A stretch of DNA of 64,000 bases from a virus. Of this stretch, positions 8,039 to 16,972 are shown one piece after another; position 1 is the first letter of the stretch, and each line of letters starts with the position of its first letter. Under the pieces are notes generated by a model. It made no database searches. It saw nothing but the letters and a program-made list of their open reading frames with translations, and was not told where the DNA came from. Made by a program: the position numbers and the translations under genes. The stretch is taken from IMG/VR virus record IMGVR_UViG_3300020424_000002, positions 1 to 64,000 of that record. The stretch is one strand, 5' to 3'.

Positions 8039-8866
8039 TTATTGTTCTTCCCAGAGACGAACTTCATCTCCACGAACAACCATACTTGTTCTATATGGAA
8101 ATTGATTTTCTACATTGTAATCTGCATCTGGGCCTGGATGTCTATGAGTCATTGCACCATTCATAATCACTAATCTATTTGGTTTGTATTTAACTCTACC
8201 TATTTCATGAGCCCCTTCATCTTCTGGTATTCCAGAGTATTCTTCTGCATGACTATGGTATTCACTATTGTAAAAAATTAAATCTCCACCCCAATCATCT
8301 TTCCATTCTTTTTGGTCATAATAAAGAAATGATAAATTATTTAAACAATCATCTCCTAATCCTGTATCTTCGTGTACAGTTCCATCTTGTCCTTTTGTTT
8401 GTCCATTAAATCCACAATATTGAAATTTAACCCAATCAAAATGAAAGTCTTGTCTTAATTTGTGAATAAACCAATCTATCATAGAATTTCTGTAACCAGC
8501 ATTTTTTGGTGATATAGTATTTTGTTTCCACTTTGATTGATTTTTCCATCTATCACTATTTAATGCTCTTTTTTCTGCCCACCATTCTGGACTTTTTGTT
8601 TTTGGCTCCCAACCCCTATCTTTTATATTAATGTAAATAGATTCACCCCAATATAAATGTCTCATTTTATCATTACGAATTACTCTATTTTGTCTACCCC
8701 ATTTTGTAGTATTAAATCTCATTTCATACCAAGAATCATGAATACTTGCTGGTAAATAATTATCAATTACCCAGATTTGTTTAAAGGGTAAACTAGGAAT
8801 AGGTTTAGGTTTTTGCAAGAATTGAATATCTATAGGTTGCATTAACCATTCGTAATGGTTTGACAC
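8039..8866 (-). CDS. 2OG-Fe(II) oxygenase, prolyl-4-hydroxylase-like (second)
   Basis: 275 residues starting with GTG (AGAGG lies 8 nt upstream, and the start overlaps the previous stop by 1 nt). The core motifs are H-x-D (His165, Asp167 in VHED), the GGDLIFYN strand (about 193-200), a distal His in MTHRHPG (His241 or 243) and Arg259 in PYRTSMVV. The N-terminal 130 residues are Trp/Lys-rich and without assigned function. The domain resembles the P4Hc-type oxygenases common in cyanophage and pelagiphage genomes. It is adjacent to the kinase-transferase fusion; the target is unknown. Confidence 0.82.
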   Translation of the reverse strand: MSNHYEWLMQPIDIQFLQKPKPIPSLPFKQIWVIDNYLPASIHDSWYEMRFNTTKWGRQNRVIRNDKMRHLYWGESIYINIKDRGWEPKTKSPEWWAEKRALNSDRWKNQSKWKQNTISPKNAGYRNSMIDWFIHKLRQDFHFDWVKFQYCGFNGQTKGQDGTVHEDTGLGDDCLNNLSFLYYDQKEWKDDWGGDLIFYNSEYHSHAEEYSGIPEDEGAHEIGRVKYKPNRLVIMNGAMTHRHPGPDADYNVENQFPYRTSMVVRGDEVRLWEEQ

Positions 8867-9504
8867 TAAACTGACCTCTTATCCTCACCGATGTCTTCTT
8901 GTCCACCATTAATATCTAAGGTATCAGAACTTTTATCGAATCTATCGTCCGCCCAAGAAGTTTCATAAAAAGTATCTTTACTTGGTATAGATGGCAATTG
9001 ATTTTCATAAAACTCGTAATCTTTTAAATCTATTTCAAGTGTTTGATTTATTTCTTCTTTTAATCTATAGTAAACACCATTTATAAAATCCATCCAATCT
9101 AAAACTCTTCTTCCAATTTGTCTTCTTGGGTCGTTTGACATTTCTCTAGATGCAATTACAAGTTGTGCTGTATTTTTAAATCCAACTTCTTCGATATTAC
9201 TTTGTAGGTGTGAAAGTCTTTCTTCGACTATATCTTCAAGGTCTTCAATTATTTGTTTTTGCATAGTTATACTTGCAGGCGGGTCACATAATCTAATATA
9301 TTCTTCTATTTCAGAAATGTGTTCTTCACTTAAAGATAAGGTTTCTTCATTTAAAACATAGTCGGTTTGATTATCAAAAGGACAATAAAATAAAACATCG
9401 TAATCAAATGAGAATTGTGGTTTTTGTGTTTTTTCATAGTTCCAACGAAGTCCTTTTTCATTGGTTATATGTAACACATTGTTGTCATCATACACTAATA
9501 ACAT
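8866..9504 (-). CDS. Unknown acidic protein next to the Arg-Pro repeat protein
   Basis: 212 residues, not recognised. The N-terminus is beta-rich (LLVYDDNNVLHITNEKGLRW), the middle is a long charged helix region (about 75-170), and the C-terminus is acidic and likely disordered. A GGAG site precedes the ATG. It lies immediately downstream of the Arg-Pro repeat gene, so it might be a fibre assembly chaperone or partner, as T4 gp38/gp57 are for fibres; this is a guess from position only. Confidence 0.65.
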   Translation of the reverse strand: MLLVYDDNNVLHITNEKGLRWNYEKTQKPQFSFDYDVLFYCPFDNQTDYVLNEETLSLSEEHISEIEEYIRLCDPPASITMQKQIIEDLEDIVEERLSHLQSNIEEVGFKNTAQLVIASREMSNDPRRQIGRRVLDWMDFINGVYYRLKEEINQTLEIDLKDYEFYENQLPSIPSKDTFYETSWADDRFDKSSDTLDINGGQEDIGEDKRSV

Positions 9505-9542
9505 AATATAATCTCCATAATATAATAGTATATAGTCTGGTT

Positions 9543-11141
9543 TTAAGGCCAGGGTTTATTCAAATCACCATCCCATGTAGATACTGGTCTAGTTGCTGGT
9601 CGAGTCGATGGTCTAGTTGCTGGTCTAGTTGATGGTCGAGTCGATGGTCTTGTATTTGTTTGTTCAAAACTTGTAGGTCTATTAATTGTTTGCTCAAAAG
9701 TAGCAGGTCTACTGTTTTGTAGTTGTGCTGGTCTCGGTATTGTTTGTTCAAAACTCGTAGGTCTAGAAATTGTTTGCTCAAAGCTTGTAGGTCTACTAAT
9801 AGTAACTTCAAAACTTGATGGTCTTGGAGTTTGGAAATTAGTAGGTCTGTTAATAGTTACCTCATAAGAAGTAGGTCTATTAATGGTTACCTCATAAGAA
9901 GTAGGTCTTGGTATTGTTTGTTCATATGAAGGCGGTCTATAATTTTGTATTTGAAAATTAGCAGGTCTGTTAATAGTTCCTTGAGTTTGATAATTTGCTG
10001 GTCTATTAATAGTTTGGGTAGTTTGATAATTTGCTGGTCTAGTCCCTTGAGTCTGATAATTAGCAGGTCTATTAATAGTTTGTTCATAAGAAGAAGGTCT
10101 ACTATTTTGTATTTGAAAATTTGTAGGTCTACTATTTTGTATTTGATAATTAGCAGGTCTACTATTTTGTATTTGATATGATGGTGGTCTATACGCTTGT
10201 ATTTGAAAATTAGCAGGTCTAGGATTAGAAATCTGGTAAGTACCAGGCCTAAAAGCAGTCACTTGGAATGATGGATTTGTTAAACCAAATTTAGGATTAT
10301 AACTTCCAGCTACAGTTTGTTGATAGGATGCTGGTCTAGTCCCTTGAGTCTGATAAGAAGTAGGTCTTGGCAACGATTGAACTTGATAATACTGTGGACG
10401 ATAACCAGTAGTTTGAAAATTTGTAGGTCTACTCCCTTGAGTCTGATAATTTGCTGGTCTACTCCCTTGAGTCTGATAAGTAGTTGGTCTTGGTATAGTC
10501 ACTTCATAACTTGTTGGCCTAGGATTCGTTATCTGATAAGTTGTAGGTCTAGGATTAGTAATCTGAACATTATATGATGTTGGTCTAGGATTAGTAATCT
10601 GAACATTATATGATGTAGGTCTAGAACCTTGAGTTTGGAAATTAGTAGGTCTGTATATTGTTACTTCATAAGAAGCAGGCCTATTAATTGTTTGTTCATA
10701 AGAGCCAGGCCTAGGAATAGTTTGCTCAAAACTTGATGGTCTACTATTTTGTAATTGAGAAGGTCTAGGAATAGTTTGTTCAAATGATGAAGGTCTATTG
10801 ATTGTTTGTTCAAAACTTGATGGTCTATTAATAGTAACTTCAAAACTTGTAGGTCTAGGTGTTTGGAAATTCGTTGGCCTAGGTATAGTCACTTCAAATG
10901 AAGAAGGTCTATTAATTGTTACCTCAAAAGGTTGTTGAAATGGTTGCTGAAATCCCTGTTGAAATGGTTGTTGAAATGGTTGCTGAAAAGGTTGTTGTAC
11001 CTGTATTGTACCTGTTTGAAATTCCCATCCTGTAGGAGTTTTTCTTTTTACATCAACGACTTTCTTCCACCCAGATGGAGTTTTGACTCTCCATCCTGTA
11101 GTGTCATTCCATCCCGCTGGGGTTTTTACTTTTGAACTCAT
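9543..11141 (-). CDS. Arg-Pro tandem repeat protein, probable adhesin or fibre component
   Basis: 532 residues. Residues 1-45 hold three copies of K-T-P-x-G-W, a motif seen at the start of phage virion proteins. Residues 49-72 are Q/P/F triplets (QQPF repeated). From about 73 to the end there are about 40 units of R-P-[TSA]-[SN]-[YF]-[EQ]-x-T-[I/G]-x, mostly 8-13 residues each, closing with an RPST/RPAT tail. Blocks of about 60 residues near 84-146 and near the C-terminus are almost identical in order. It is not collagen-like (no G-x-y). Placement at the head of the fibre genes suggests a structural or receptor role, but no family is known to me. Confidence 0.75.
   Translation of the reverse strand: MSSKVKTPAGWNDTTGWRVKTPSGWKKVVDVKRKTPTGWEFQTGTIQVQQPFQQPFQQPFQQGFQQPFQQPFEVTINRPSSFEVTIPRPTNFQTPRPTSFEVTINRPSSFEQTINRPSSFEQTIPRPSQLQNSRPSSFEQTIPRPGSYEQTINRPASYEVTIYRPTNFQTQGSRPTSYNVQITNPRPTSYNVQITNPRPTTYQITNPRPTSYEVTIPRPTTYQTQGSRPANYQTQGSRPTNFQTTGYRPQYYQVQSLPRPTSYQTQGTRPASYQQTVAGSYNPKFGLTNPSFQVTAFRPGTYQISNPRPANFQIQAYRPPSYQIQNSRPANYQIQNSRPTNFQIQNSRPSSYEQTINRPANYQTQGTRPANYQTTQTINRPANYQTQGTINRPANFQIQNYRPPSYEQTIPRPTSYEVTINRPTSYEVTINRPTNFQTPRPSSFEVTISRPTSFEQTISRPTSFEQTIPRPAQLQNSRPATFEQTINRPTSFEQTNTRPSTRPSTRPATRPSTRPATRPVSTWDGDLNKPWP
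9672..10892 (-). repeat. Tandem repeats encoding Arg-Pro units
   Basis: Degenerate 24-39 bp units, mostly around 30-36 bp, read on the minus strand as RPTSYEVTIN-like decapeptides. A larger block is present twice: once near 10704-10892 and once near 9672-9865, with the same succession of unit variants (NFQTPRP, then FEVTI, FEQTI, FEQTI, then QLQNSRP). This suggests segmental duplication followed by drift. Antisense frames in this stretch are open only because of the repeat. Confidence 0.85.
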
Positions 11142-11173
11142 TAATCAATTTCCTCATTCATTATATATTGTTA

Positions 11174-14100
11174 CTATGAGTATGTTATCCAGATATCACC
11201 TACTGCTCCATCTGAACTGCCTGGCGCAGAACTATGTATGAATACATTTCTCATTGCTTTTGCACTTGCACCAATTGTTGTATAACTTGTTGTTGCAGCT
11301 CCTGTGAATGCAGATGTTCCACTTACTGCTAAACTACTTAATGTACCAACACTTGTAATATTAGTTTGAGCTGCAGTTTGTATTGTACCTGTTACATTAC
11401 CAACTAAGTTACCAGTAATATTACCAGATGAACTAATTGAACCACAATCAACAAGGTCAGCTGCAATGTCTGCTCTAGTAATTGTTAAGTCACCACTTGA
11501 TGCACCTGTAAATGAACCTGTTCCTACTATAACTCTGTCATGTGATTCATCCCAACCTATAAACACATTTGAAGAACTTCCTCTTTCGAGAACAATACCA
11601 GAATCACCAGAAGGTGAACCAGAGTTACCTGTTCCAAGTTCTATAAGTTGGTCTTCAATAGTTGTGTTTGTTGCACTGTTGGTTACTGTTGAACCATTAA
11701 CTGTTAAGTTTCCTGTGACTACCACATTACCACTTGCAGTAATATCAGTTGCAGCTATATCTGCAAAGGTTACATCTGAGGTTGTTGATACTGCCTGTCC
11801 AATAGAAACTGTTGGAGTTGCACCCTCTGAACCAGAACCAGATACAGATACACCAGTTCCACCAGAAAGACCAGCAACATAGTTACCAGAAGTTTCTGAA
11901 CCAAGTGCAATATCATCTACTGCAAAGTTAAGTTTACCACTTGCATCATCGTAAGTAACTGCAATATTTGTTTCTGTATTTGATGATACCATACCACCAG
12001 CAACATCTTGAACTGCTTCTGTAAAGTCTGATACTGCACCACTTGTAATACTAATGTCTACATTAGATGCACTTGTTACTCTACCTTTTGAATCTACTGC
12101 TACTTGAGCAACACTGTCTGCATCACCATAAGTTGCAGCTGATACACCAGAGTTTGCAAGTGTAATTGGTAATGCAACATTACCTGTTCCATCAAATGAT
12201 TGTGCTGAGTCTGTAGTTGCATCTCCTGTTACTGTAAAGTTTCTTGAACTTGCAAGTGCTGTTGCAGATGCAGCGTTACCAGTTGTACTTCCAGAAGAAC
12301 CAGATACATTACCTGTGATATTTGCAACTAATGTACCTACTGCATATCCTGTTGCAGTAGTATCTACTGTTGTTGAAGGTACTGTTTGTGTATCTGCAAA
12401 TAATCTAAATGTATTATCTGTAGATGCATCAAAGAATAAACCACCATATTTTGCTGTCCCACCTTCTACATACTTACCATAAAAACCAAAGTCTGTTGAG
12501 TTTCCTGTATTACCAGAAGTAAATCCTTGGAAGTTTGAATCTGTTGTTGTTGAACCTGTTTGTGTTGTAGTACCTGTAACTGTCAAGTTACCACTAACTG
12601 TTAAGTTATTTCCAATAGTTACATTGGATGGTAATCCAACTGTAACAGTACCAGAACTTTCTGAGACATCTACTTCTTGAGATGTTCCAGAGAATGTAAG
12701 TGTATTTCCTAGTGCAATTGCAGTTGAGGCTGAACCATCGGATACTGTTATACTACTGTTTGAAAGTTTACTATTTGCAATAGAACCTGCTAACATACTG
12801 TTTTCTACAGTACCAGAACCTATTGTCAATGCAATACTAGTATTACCTAGGTCTGTCATAACTCCAGAACCAGTTACATCTCCTGTGTAAGATAGTGTTG
12901 GGTCGTTTACATTGAAGTCTAAAGTACCATCTGAGTCTTCATAGGTAACTGAGATACCACTTTCTGTATTAGATGATACCATTCCACCAACTACATCTTG
13001 AACTCTTTCTGTAGTATGGTAGAGGTTACTTGACCCCTCGGATAAGTTGTCTGTGTTAAATCCAGAAATACTTGTTACTAAATCGATAGTTCCATCACTA
13101 TCTTCATAAGTTGCAGTGATACCTGTTTCAGTATTTGAAGTGAACATTGCTCCTACAGTGTCTTGAATTACTTCTGATAGGTCTATATTTGAAGAACCAT
13201 CGAATGAAACACCATGAATTGTTCTTGCAGTTTCTAATGCAGTTGCAGTTGCAGCGTTTCCTGTTGTATCTTGGTTAAGTGTTCCAACTGTAAAATCTAA
13301 AGTACCATCTGCATCATCGTATGCAACTGTAATACCACTTTCGGTATTAGATGTTACCATTGCACCTACGATATCTTCTACAGACTCAGTAAGGTCTGTA
13401 ATAGTTGATGCAGTTGTACTTACTACTAAATCGATTGTGCCATCGTCATCTTGATATGTTGCACCAACACCTGTTTCAGTATTACCAGAGAACATTGCAC
13501 CAACAATGTCTTGTACTCTTTCTGCATTTATTGTTACATCACCAGATGATACAGTAAAATCTGTTCCATCAAATGTTGCAATACCTTTGTTTGTTTCTGT
13601 TGCATCTTCTACAGATATAGTTGCAGTTGAACCTTCACCCTGTGTATGAGATACATCAATACCTTCACCAGCAGATATATCTAATAGATAATTACCAGTT
13701 GTATCTGTTCCTAATGCAACCGAGTCAGCTGCAATTGTAGATGATATGGTTAAGTTCCCTGTTCCATCAAAAGTACCAGAACCAGTTACATCACCACTCA
13801 ATGCAATTACTCTTGAATTTGCAAGTGCAGTTGCTGTATCAGCATTACCTTCTAAGTCTGCAATTAATTTACCTGTTGAATGTCCTGTTCCACTTGTATT
13901 AACTGTAGTTGTAGGTTCTGATTGGTTTCCATGAAACAATCTAAACTTACTTGATTCAGATGCATCCCATAGTAAACCAGCATATTTTGTGGTTGAACCT
14001 TCAACATATTGACCATACAAACCGAAGTCTGTTGCATTTGCAGCGTTATCTTTTGCAACTTTTACTGAACCATCTGCTACTTCTAAAGTAGTAGATGATA

Positions 14101-15223
14101 CTGTTGTTGTACTTCCTTGTACTGTAAGGTTACCAGATAGAGTTAAATTGGCTGCACCAACATCTCCTGTTACTGTTAAATCGTTTCCAATAGTTACATC
14201 ATCTGGTAATCCTACTGTTACTGTTGCAGTTTCAGAACCAGAACCAGATACTTCAATTTCATTTGAAGTTCCAGAGATTCCAGCAACATAGTTTCCTGTT
14301 GTGTCTGTTCCTAGTGCAACACTGTTAGCTGCAATTGTTGTAGATATAGATGTATTTCCTAGGTCTGTCATTGTTGCAGAACCAGTTACATCTCCTGTCA
14401 AAGAAATAGTAGGGTCATTCACATTAAAGTCTAGAGTACCATCTGAGTCATCATAGGTCACTCCTATACCACTTTCTGTGTTAGATGATACCATTGCACC
14501 AACGACATCTTGAACTCTCTCAGTCGTATGATATAGGTTTGTTGAACCTTCTGTTAATTGGTCTGTGCTTGGATTTTCACCTATGTGAACATTTCCACCC
14601 ATACCACTGTGGTTTGCACAATAGTAATAATGTGGATTCATTGCATCCATTTCGAAACACACTTCTACATATGCACCAGATGAACCTGCTGTTCCTACTT
14701 TATTATAGATAGTATATCCAGAAGACATTTCTGAACCACTACCATGTGTTCCATCACTGGTTGTAGAGAATCTTAAAGGATGTGATGCATTAGATGAATC
14801 TGATTGGTCAAATCTGTAAACAACATTAGGAGAAAGTTTTGCTGTTTGTTGTGACCCACCATCTAATAAAAACTTACCACCACTTACTGTGACTACTACT
14901 TTGTGATAATATGGTGCAGTTGTATTGTTTAATTGTTGTTCTACTGCAAGGTCGATAGTTCCATCACTATCTTCATAACCTACAGTTATATTGGTTTCAG
15001 TGTTAGAACTAAACATAGCTCCCACTGTATCTTGAATGAATTCTGCACCTACTGTTGCACTAAATGTACCAGATGAATCATCATATGAAAATGATATACC
15101 TGTATGTGTTCCAGCACCGAACAGACTTGAAATCTGGTCTTGTATCGCTTCAATAGCACCTGTAGAGTCTAGTTCTCCAGATGCATTCAAAAGGTCTGCA
15201 AGATATCTTGCTTTTGTTGGCAT
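11174..15223 (-). CDS. Giant modular tail fibre with cupredoxin-like domain
   Basis: 1349 residues. The protein is beta-rich and built from modules: eight or so copies of a V-Q-D-x-V-G-A-M ... S-N-T-E-x-G-I-x-V-T-Y-D-D-x-D-G-T-L-D-F module, NLTVxG strand repeats and TNKGIATF modules. Residues 105-215 form a cupredoxin-like domain with His148 and Cys202, His205, Met208, closely matching the one on gp15. The C-terminal IHSSAPGSSDGAVGDIWI is a common fibre tip segment. GGGAGAA precedes the ATG, and a GATAAATA element lies 34 nt upstream. A trimeric fibre or baseplate-attached adhesin is likely. Confidence 0.8.
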   Translation of the reverse strand: MPTKARYLADLLNASGELDSTGAIEAIQDQISSLFGAGTHTGISFSYDDSSGTFSATVGAEFIQDTVGAMFSSNTETNITVGYEDSDGTIDLAVEQQLNNTTAPYYHKVVVTVSGGKFLLDGGSQQTAKLSPNVVYRFDQSDSSNASHPLRFSTTSDGTHGSGSEMSSGYTIYNKVGTAGSSGAYVEVCFEMDAMNPHYYYCANHSGMGGNVHIGENPSTDQLTEGSTNLYHTTERVQDVVGAMVSSNTESGIGVTYDDSDGTLDFNVNDPTISLTGDVTGSATMTDLGNTSISTTIAANSVALGTDTTGNYVAGISGTSNEIEVSGSGSETATVTVGLPDDVTIGNDLTVTGDVGAANLTLSGNLTVQGSTTTVSSTTLEVADGSVKVAKDNAANATDFGLYGQYVEGSTTKYAGLLWDASESSKFRLFHGNQSEPTTTVNTSGTGHSTGKLIADLEGNADTATALANSRVIALSGDVTGSGTFDGTGNLTISSTIAADSVALGTDTTGNYLLDISAGEGIDVSHTQGEGSTATISVEDATETNKGIATFDGTDFTVSSGDVTINAERVQDIVGAMFSGNTETGVGATYQDDDGTIDLVVSTTASTITDLTESVEDIVGAMVTSNTESGITVAYDDADGTLDFTVGTLNQDTTGNAATATALETARTIHGVSFDGSSNIDLSEVIQDTVGAMFTSNTETGITATYEDSDGTIDLVTSISGFNTDNLSEGSSNLYHTTERVQDVVGGMVSSNTESGISVTYEDSDGTLDFNVNDPTLSYTGDVTGSGVMTDLGNTSIALTIGSGTVENSMLAGSIANSKLSNSSITVSDGSASTAIALGNTLTFSGTSQEVDVSESSGTVTVGLPSNVTIGNNLTVSGNLTVTGTTTQTGSTTTDSNFQGFTSGNTGNSTDFGFYGKYVEGGTAKYGGLFFDASTDNTFRLFADTQTVPSTTVDTTATGYAVGTLVANITGNVSGSSGSTTGNAASATALASSRNFTVTGDATTDSAQSFDGTGNVALPITLANSGVSAATYGDADSVAQVAVDSKGRVTSASNVDISITSGAVSDFTEAVQDVAGGMVSSNTETNIAVTYDDASGKLNFAVDDIALGSETSGNYVAGLSGGTGVSVSGSGSEGATPTVSIGQAVSTTSDVTFADIAATDITASGNVVVTGNLTVNGSTVTNSATNTTIEDQLIELGTGNSGSPSGDSGIVLERGSSSNVFIGWDESHDRVIVGTGSFTGASSGDLTITRADIAADLVDCGSISSSGNITGNLVGNVTGTIQTAAQTNITSVGTLSSLAVSGTSAFTGAATTSYTTIGASAKAMRNVFIHSSAPGSSDGAVGDIWITYS

Positions 15224-15257
15224 TTTAAATTTTCTCCCTAATTAAATCCTTTATAGT

Positions 15258-15265
15258 TATTTATC
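15258..15265 (-). promoter_or_regulatory. Late promoter variant upstream of the giant fibre gene
   Basis: GATAAATA on the minus strand, one base off the T4 late consensus, 34 nt before the ATG at 15223 and just past the stop of the 412-residue fibre gene. Confidence 0.35.
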
Positions 15266-16504
15266 TTATTCATCTATTTCAATGAAGTTCTCACCTGTGA
15301 TTTCTTCTAATTTTCGAATCATCTTTTCCATATTGACTTTAAATCTTTTTCCTGTTATACTATTCTCAGAATAATATGTCCATTCACCCTCAGCATTGTG
15401 AGGAGATATTTGTGTGACATTACCTGCCTCATCTCTTACAAATAATTCTGCACTACTCGATACATCCTTTGCATATATGGCTGCACGATTTGTGACTCCA
15501 GATGGGTCAGATGCAAGTACTTCCATATGCACTGGCCCGATAATACCATTACCATTAGTGTTTAAGTCACCACCTAAGAATGGTTCAGTATCCAGAAATA
15601 AATTTACTTCTGGTGTATCAAATCCATATTCAATGACATCTATAACATAGTTTGGGTCTGTAAGTGCATCAACAAATGTAATTTCTGTTCCACTTCCAGA
15701 AGTCCACTGTCCTTTTTTAACTAAGATACCATTCACAAATACTTCTGTATATTTGGGAATGACACTTAATGAATTTCCATTTGCATCAGTTCCACTTATA
15801 CTTGAAGTAGATGATGCAGTAATATCATATTGATTTCTAAAAAATGGTGCAGAACCATCATAAGATTTTATAATTATAGTATCACTAACCTGTAGTCCAG
15901 CACTGAATGTTATTGTTGAAGTGTTTGTTTCTGTATAGTCTGTAGATGTTCTATTATCCATAAGAACACCATTTAAGAATACTAAGACTTTGCCTGGCGT
16001 ATATGATAAGGTATTACCATTTTCATCTGCACCAGTTAATACTGTTTGGTTTGCAGTTGCAGTGAATTCATAAACAGAAATTCCTGTTAGTTTTGCACCA
16101 GCACCAGAACCTAAAGATATTATTTCTAGATAGTCGGATGATTTTGCACCATCATCTAATACTACTGATGTTCCATTACTTGCAGTATAATCATCTGGGT
16201 CTAAAAATACACCATTTAAAAATACAAGTATTTGTCCAGCAGTATATGATAAACTTTCATTGTTTGCATCGGTGCCTGAAAATGTTGTTTGGTTTGCACT
16301 TGCATTATAAAGGTAATGAGTCATAGATTCAAATGAGCCAGACTGAACTCCTATCTCAACGATAGATTCAGTTCCACCTACACTTTTCTTTATGTATGCC
16401 TTACCATCATAGGTGTTCAATGCCAATTCACCTAACGCTAAGTCAGATGTACTTGGAATTGCACCAGCAGTAGCAGACCTTTTTAATTGGACTGTCTGTG
16501 TCAT
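15266..16504 (-). CDS. Tail fibre/virion protein with three repeated beta domains
   Basis: 412 residues. The N-terminus (VQLKRSATAGAIPS, then LALGELALNTYDGKAYIKK) is the head domain found on many phage fibres, like the Mtd-type N-terminal segment. Three copies of a roughly 70-residue module follow (TGADENGNTLSY ... VLVFLNGVL ... SDTIIIKSY). The last 80 residues (YAKDVSSSAELFVRDEAG then EGEWTYYSENS and VNMEKMIRKLEEITG) are a C-terminal block seen in marine T4-like phages. Probably a short fibre or fibre connector. Confidence 0.78.
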   Translation of the reverse strand: MTQTVQLKRSATAGAIPSTSDLALGELALNTYDGKAYIKKSVGGTESIVEIGVQSGSFESMTHYLYNASANQTTFSGTDANNESLSYTAGQILVFLNGVFLDPDDYTASNGTSVVLDDGAKSSDYLEIISLGSGAGAKLTGISVYEFTATANQTVLTGADENGNTLSYTPGKVLVFLNGVLMDNRTSTDYTETNTSTITFSAGLQVSDTIIIKSYDGSAPFFRNQYDITASSTSSISGTDANGNSLSVIPKYTEVFVNGILVKKGQWTSGSGTEITFVDALTDPNYVIDVIEYGFDTPEVNLFLDTEPFLGGDLNTNGNGIIGPVHMEVLASDPSGVTNRAAIYAKDVSSSAELFVRDEAGNVTQISPHNAEGEWTYYSENSITGKRFKVNMEKMIRKLEEITGENFIEIDE

Positions 16505-16549
16505 ATGTCACTCACTTTGTCATTAGGGTATATACCCTGTAATACTCTG

Positions 16550-16954
16550 TTATATAACAGATTCTTTTTCTAAAATTGCACTCCATGTAGAAGTGTCTAC
16601 AGTATATTTGATTTTAATCTGGTCATCTGCATAACCAAGTCCCAAATAATTCAAAACATCGTTTGGAACATTTTTAATAGTTCTTTCAACTAATTTATTA
16701 TTAGATTCCCACCAACCATTTGTTGGTGTCTCACCATCAACTCTGAATCCTAATTGTAATTCTCTACCACCCTCAGAATTATCTAATTTGAGTTTAGCAG
16801 TAAAGTTCCCACCATCACTAATAAAAACTTTACTATCTATAGATAAATAAAGTTGTTGCATTACATCATCTGGAATTTGTATATCAATCAATCGATTGGT
16901 AACAACTCTTCCTGTTCCAGAATCATCAGAATTCCATACTTTTCCATAACTCAT
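16550..16954 (-). CDS. Hypothetical virion-region protein
   Basis: 134 residues, beta-rich, with no recognised domain. AAGGAATATATT precedes the ATG. It lies between two fibre genes, in the same direction and with short gaps. Features are two Trp-rich segments (TNGWWESNNK and STWSAILE) and an IPDDVMQQLYLSID helix. It could be a fibre-associated or carbohydrate-binding component, but the evidence is only its location. Confidence 0.6.
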   Translation of the reverse strand: MSYGKVWNSDDSGTGRVVTNRLIDIQIPDDVMQQLYLSIDSKVFISDGGNFTAKLKLDNSEGGRELQLGFRVDGETPTNGWWESNNKLVERTIKNVPNDVLNYLGLGYADDQIKIKYTVDTSTWSAILEKESVI

Positions 16955-16972
16955 AATATATTCCTTATGTTA

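Noticed and set aside
9672-10892. CRISPR-like array
   Set aside because: Repeats are in-frame coding units of variable length without unique spacers of constant size.
9945-11135. Several open plus-strand frames opposite the Arg-Pro repeat gene
   Set aside because: They arise from the antisense of the repeat unit, lack ribosome sites and give Leu/Ser/Arg-rich low-complexity products.
11466-11882. 138-codon plus-strand frame
   Set aside because: It is the antisense of the fibre gene. The product is Pro/Val/Ser-rich, as expected from the codon bias of the real strand.
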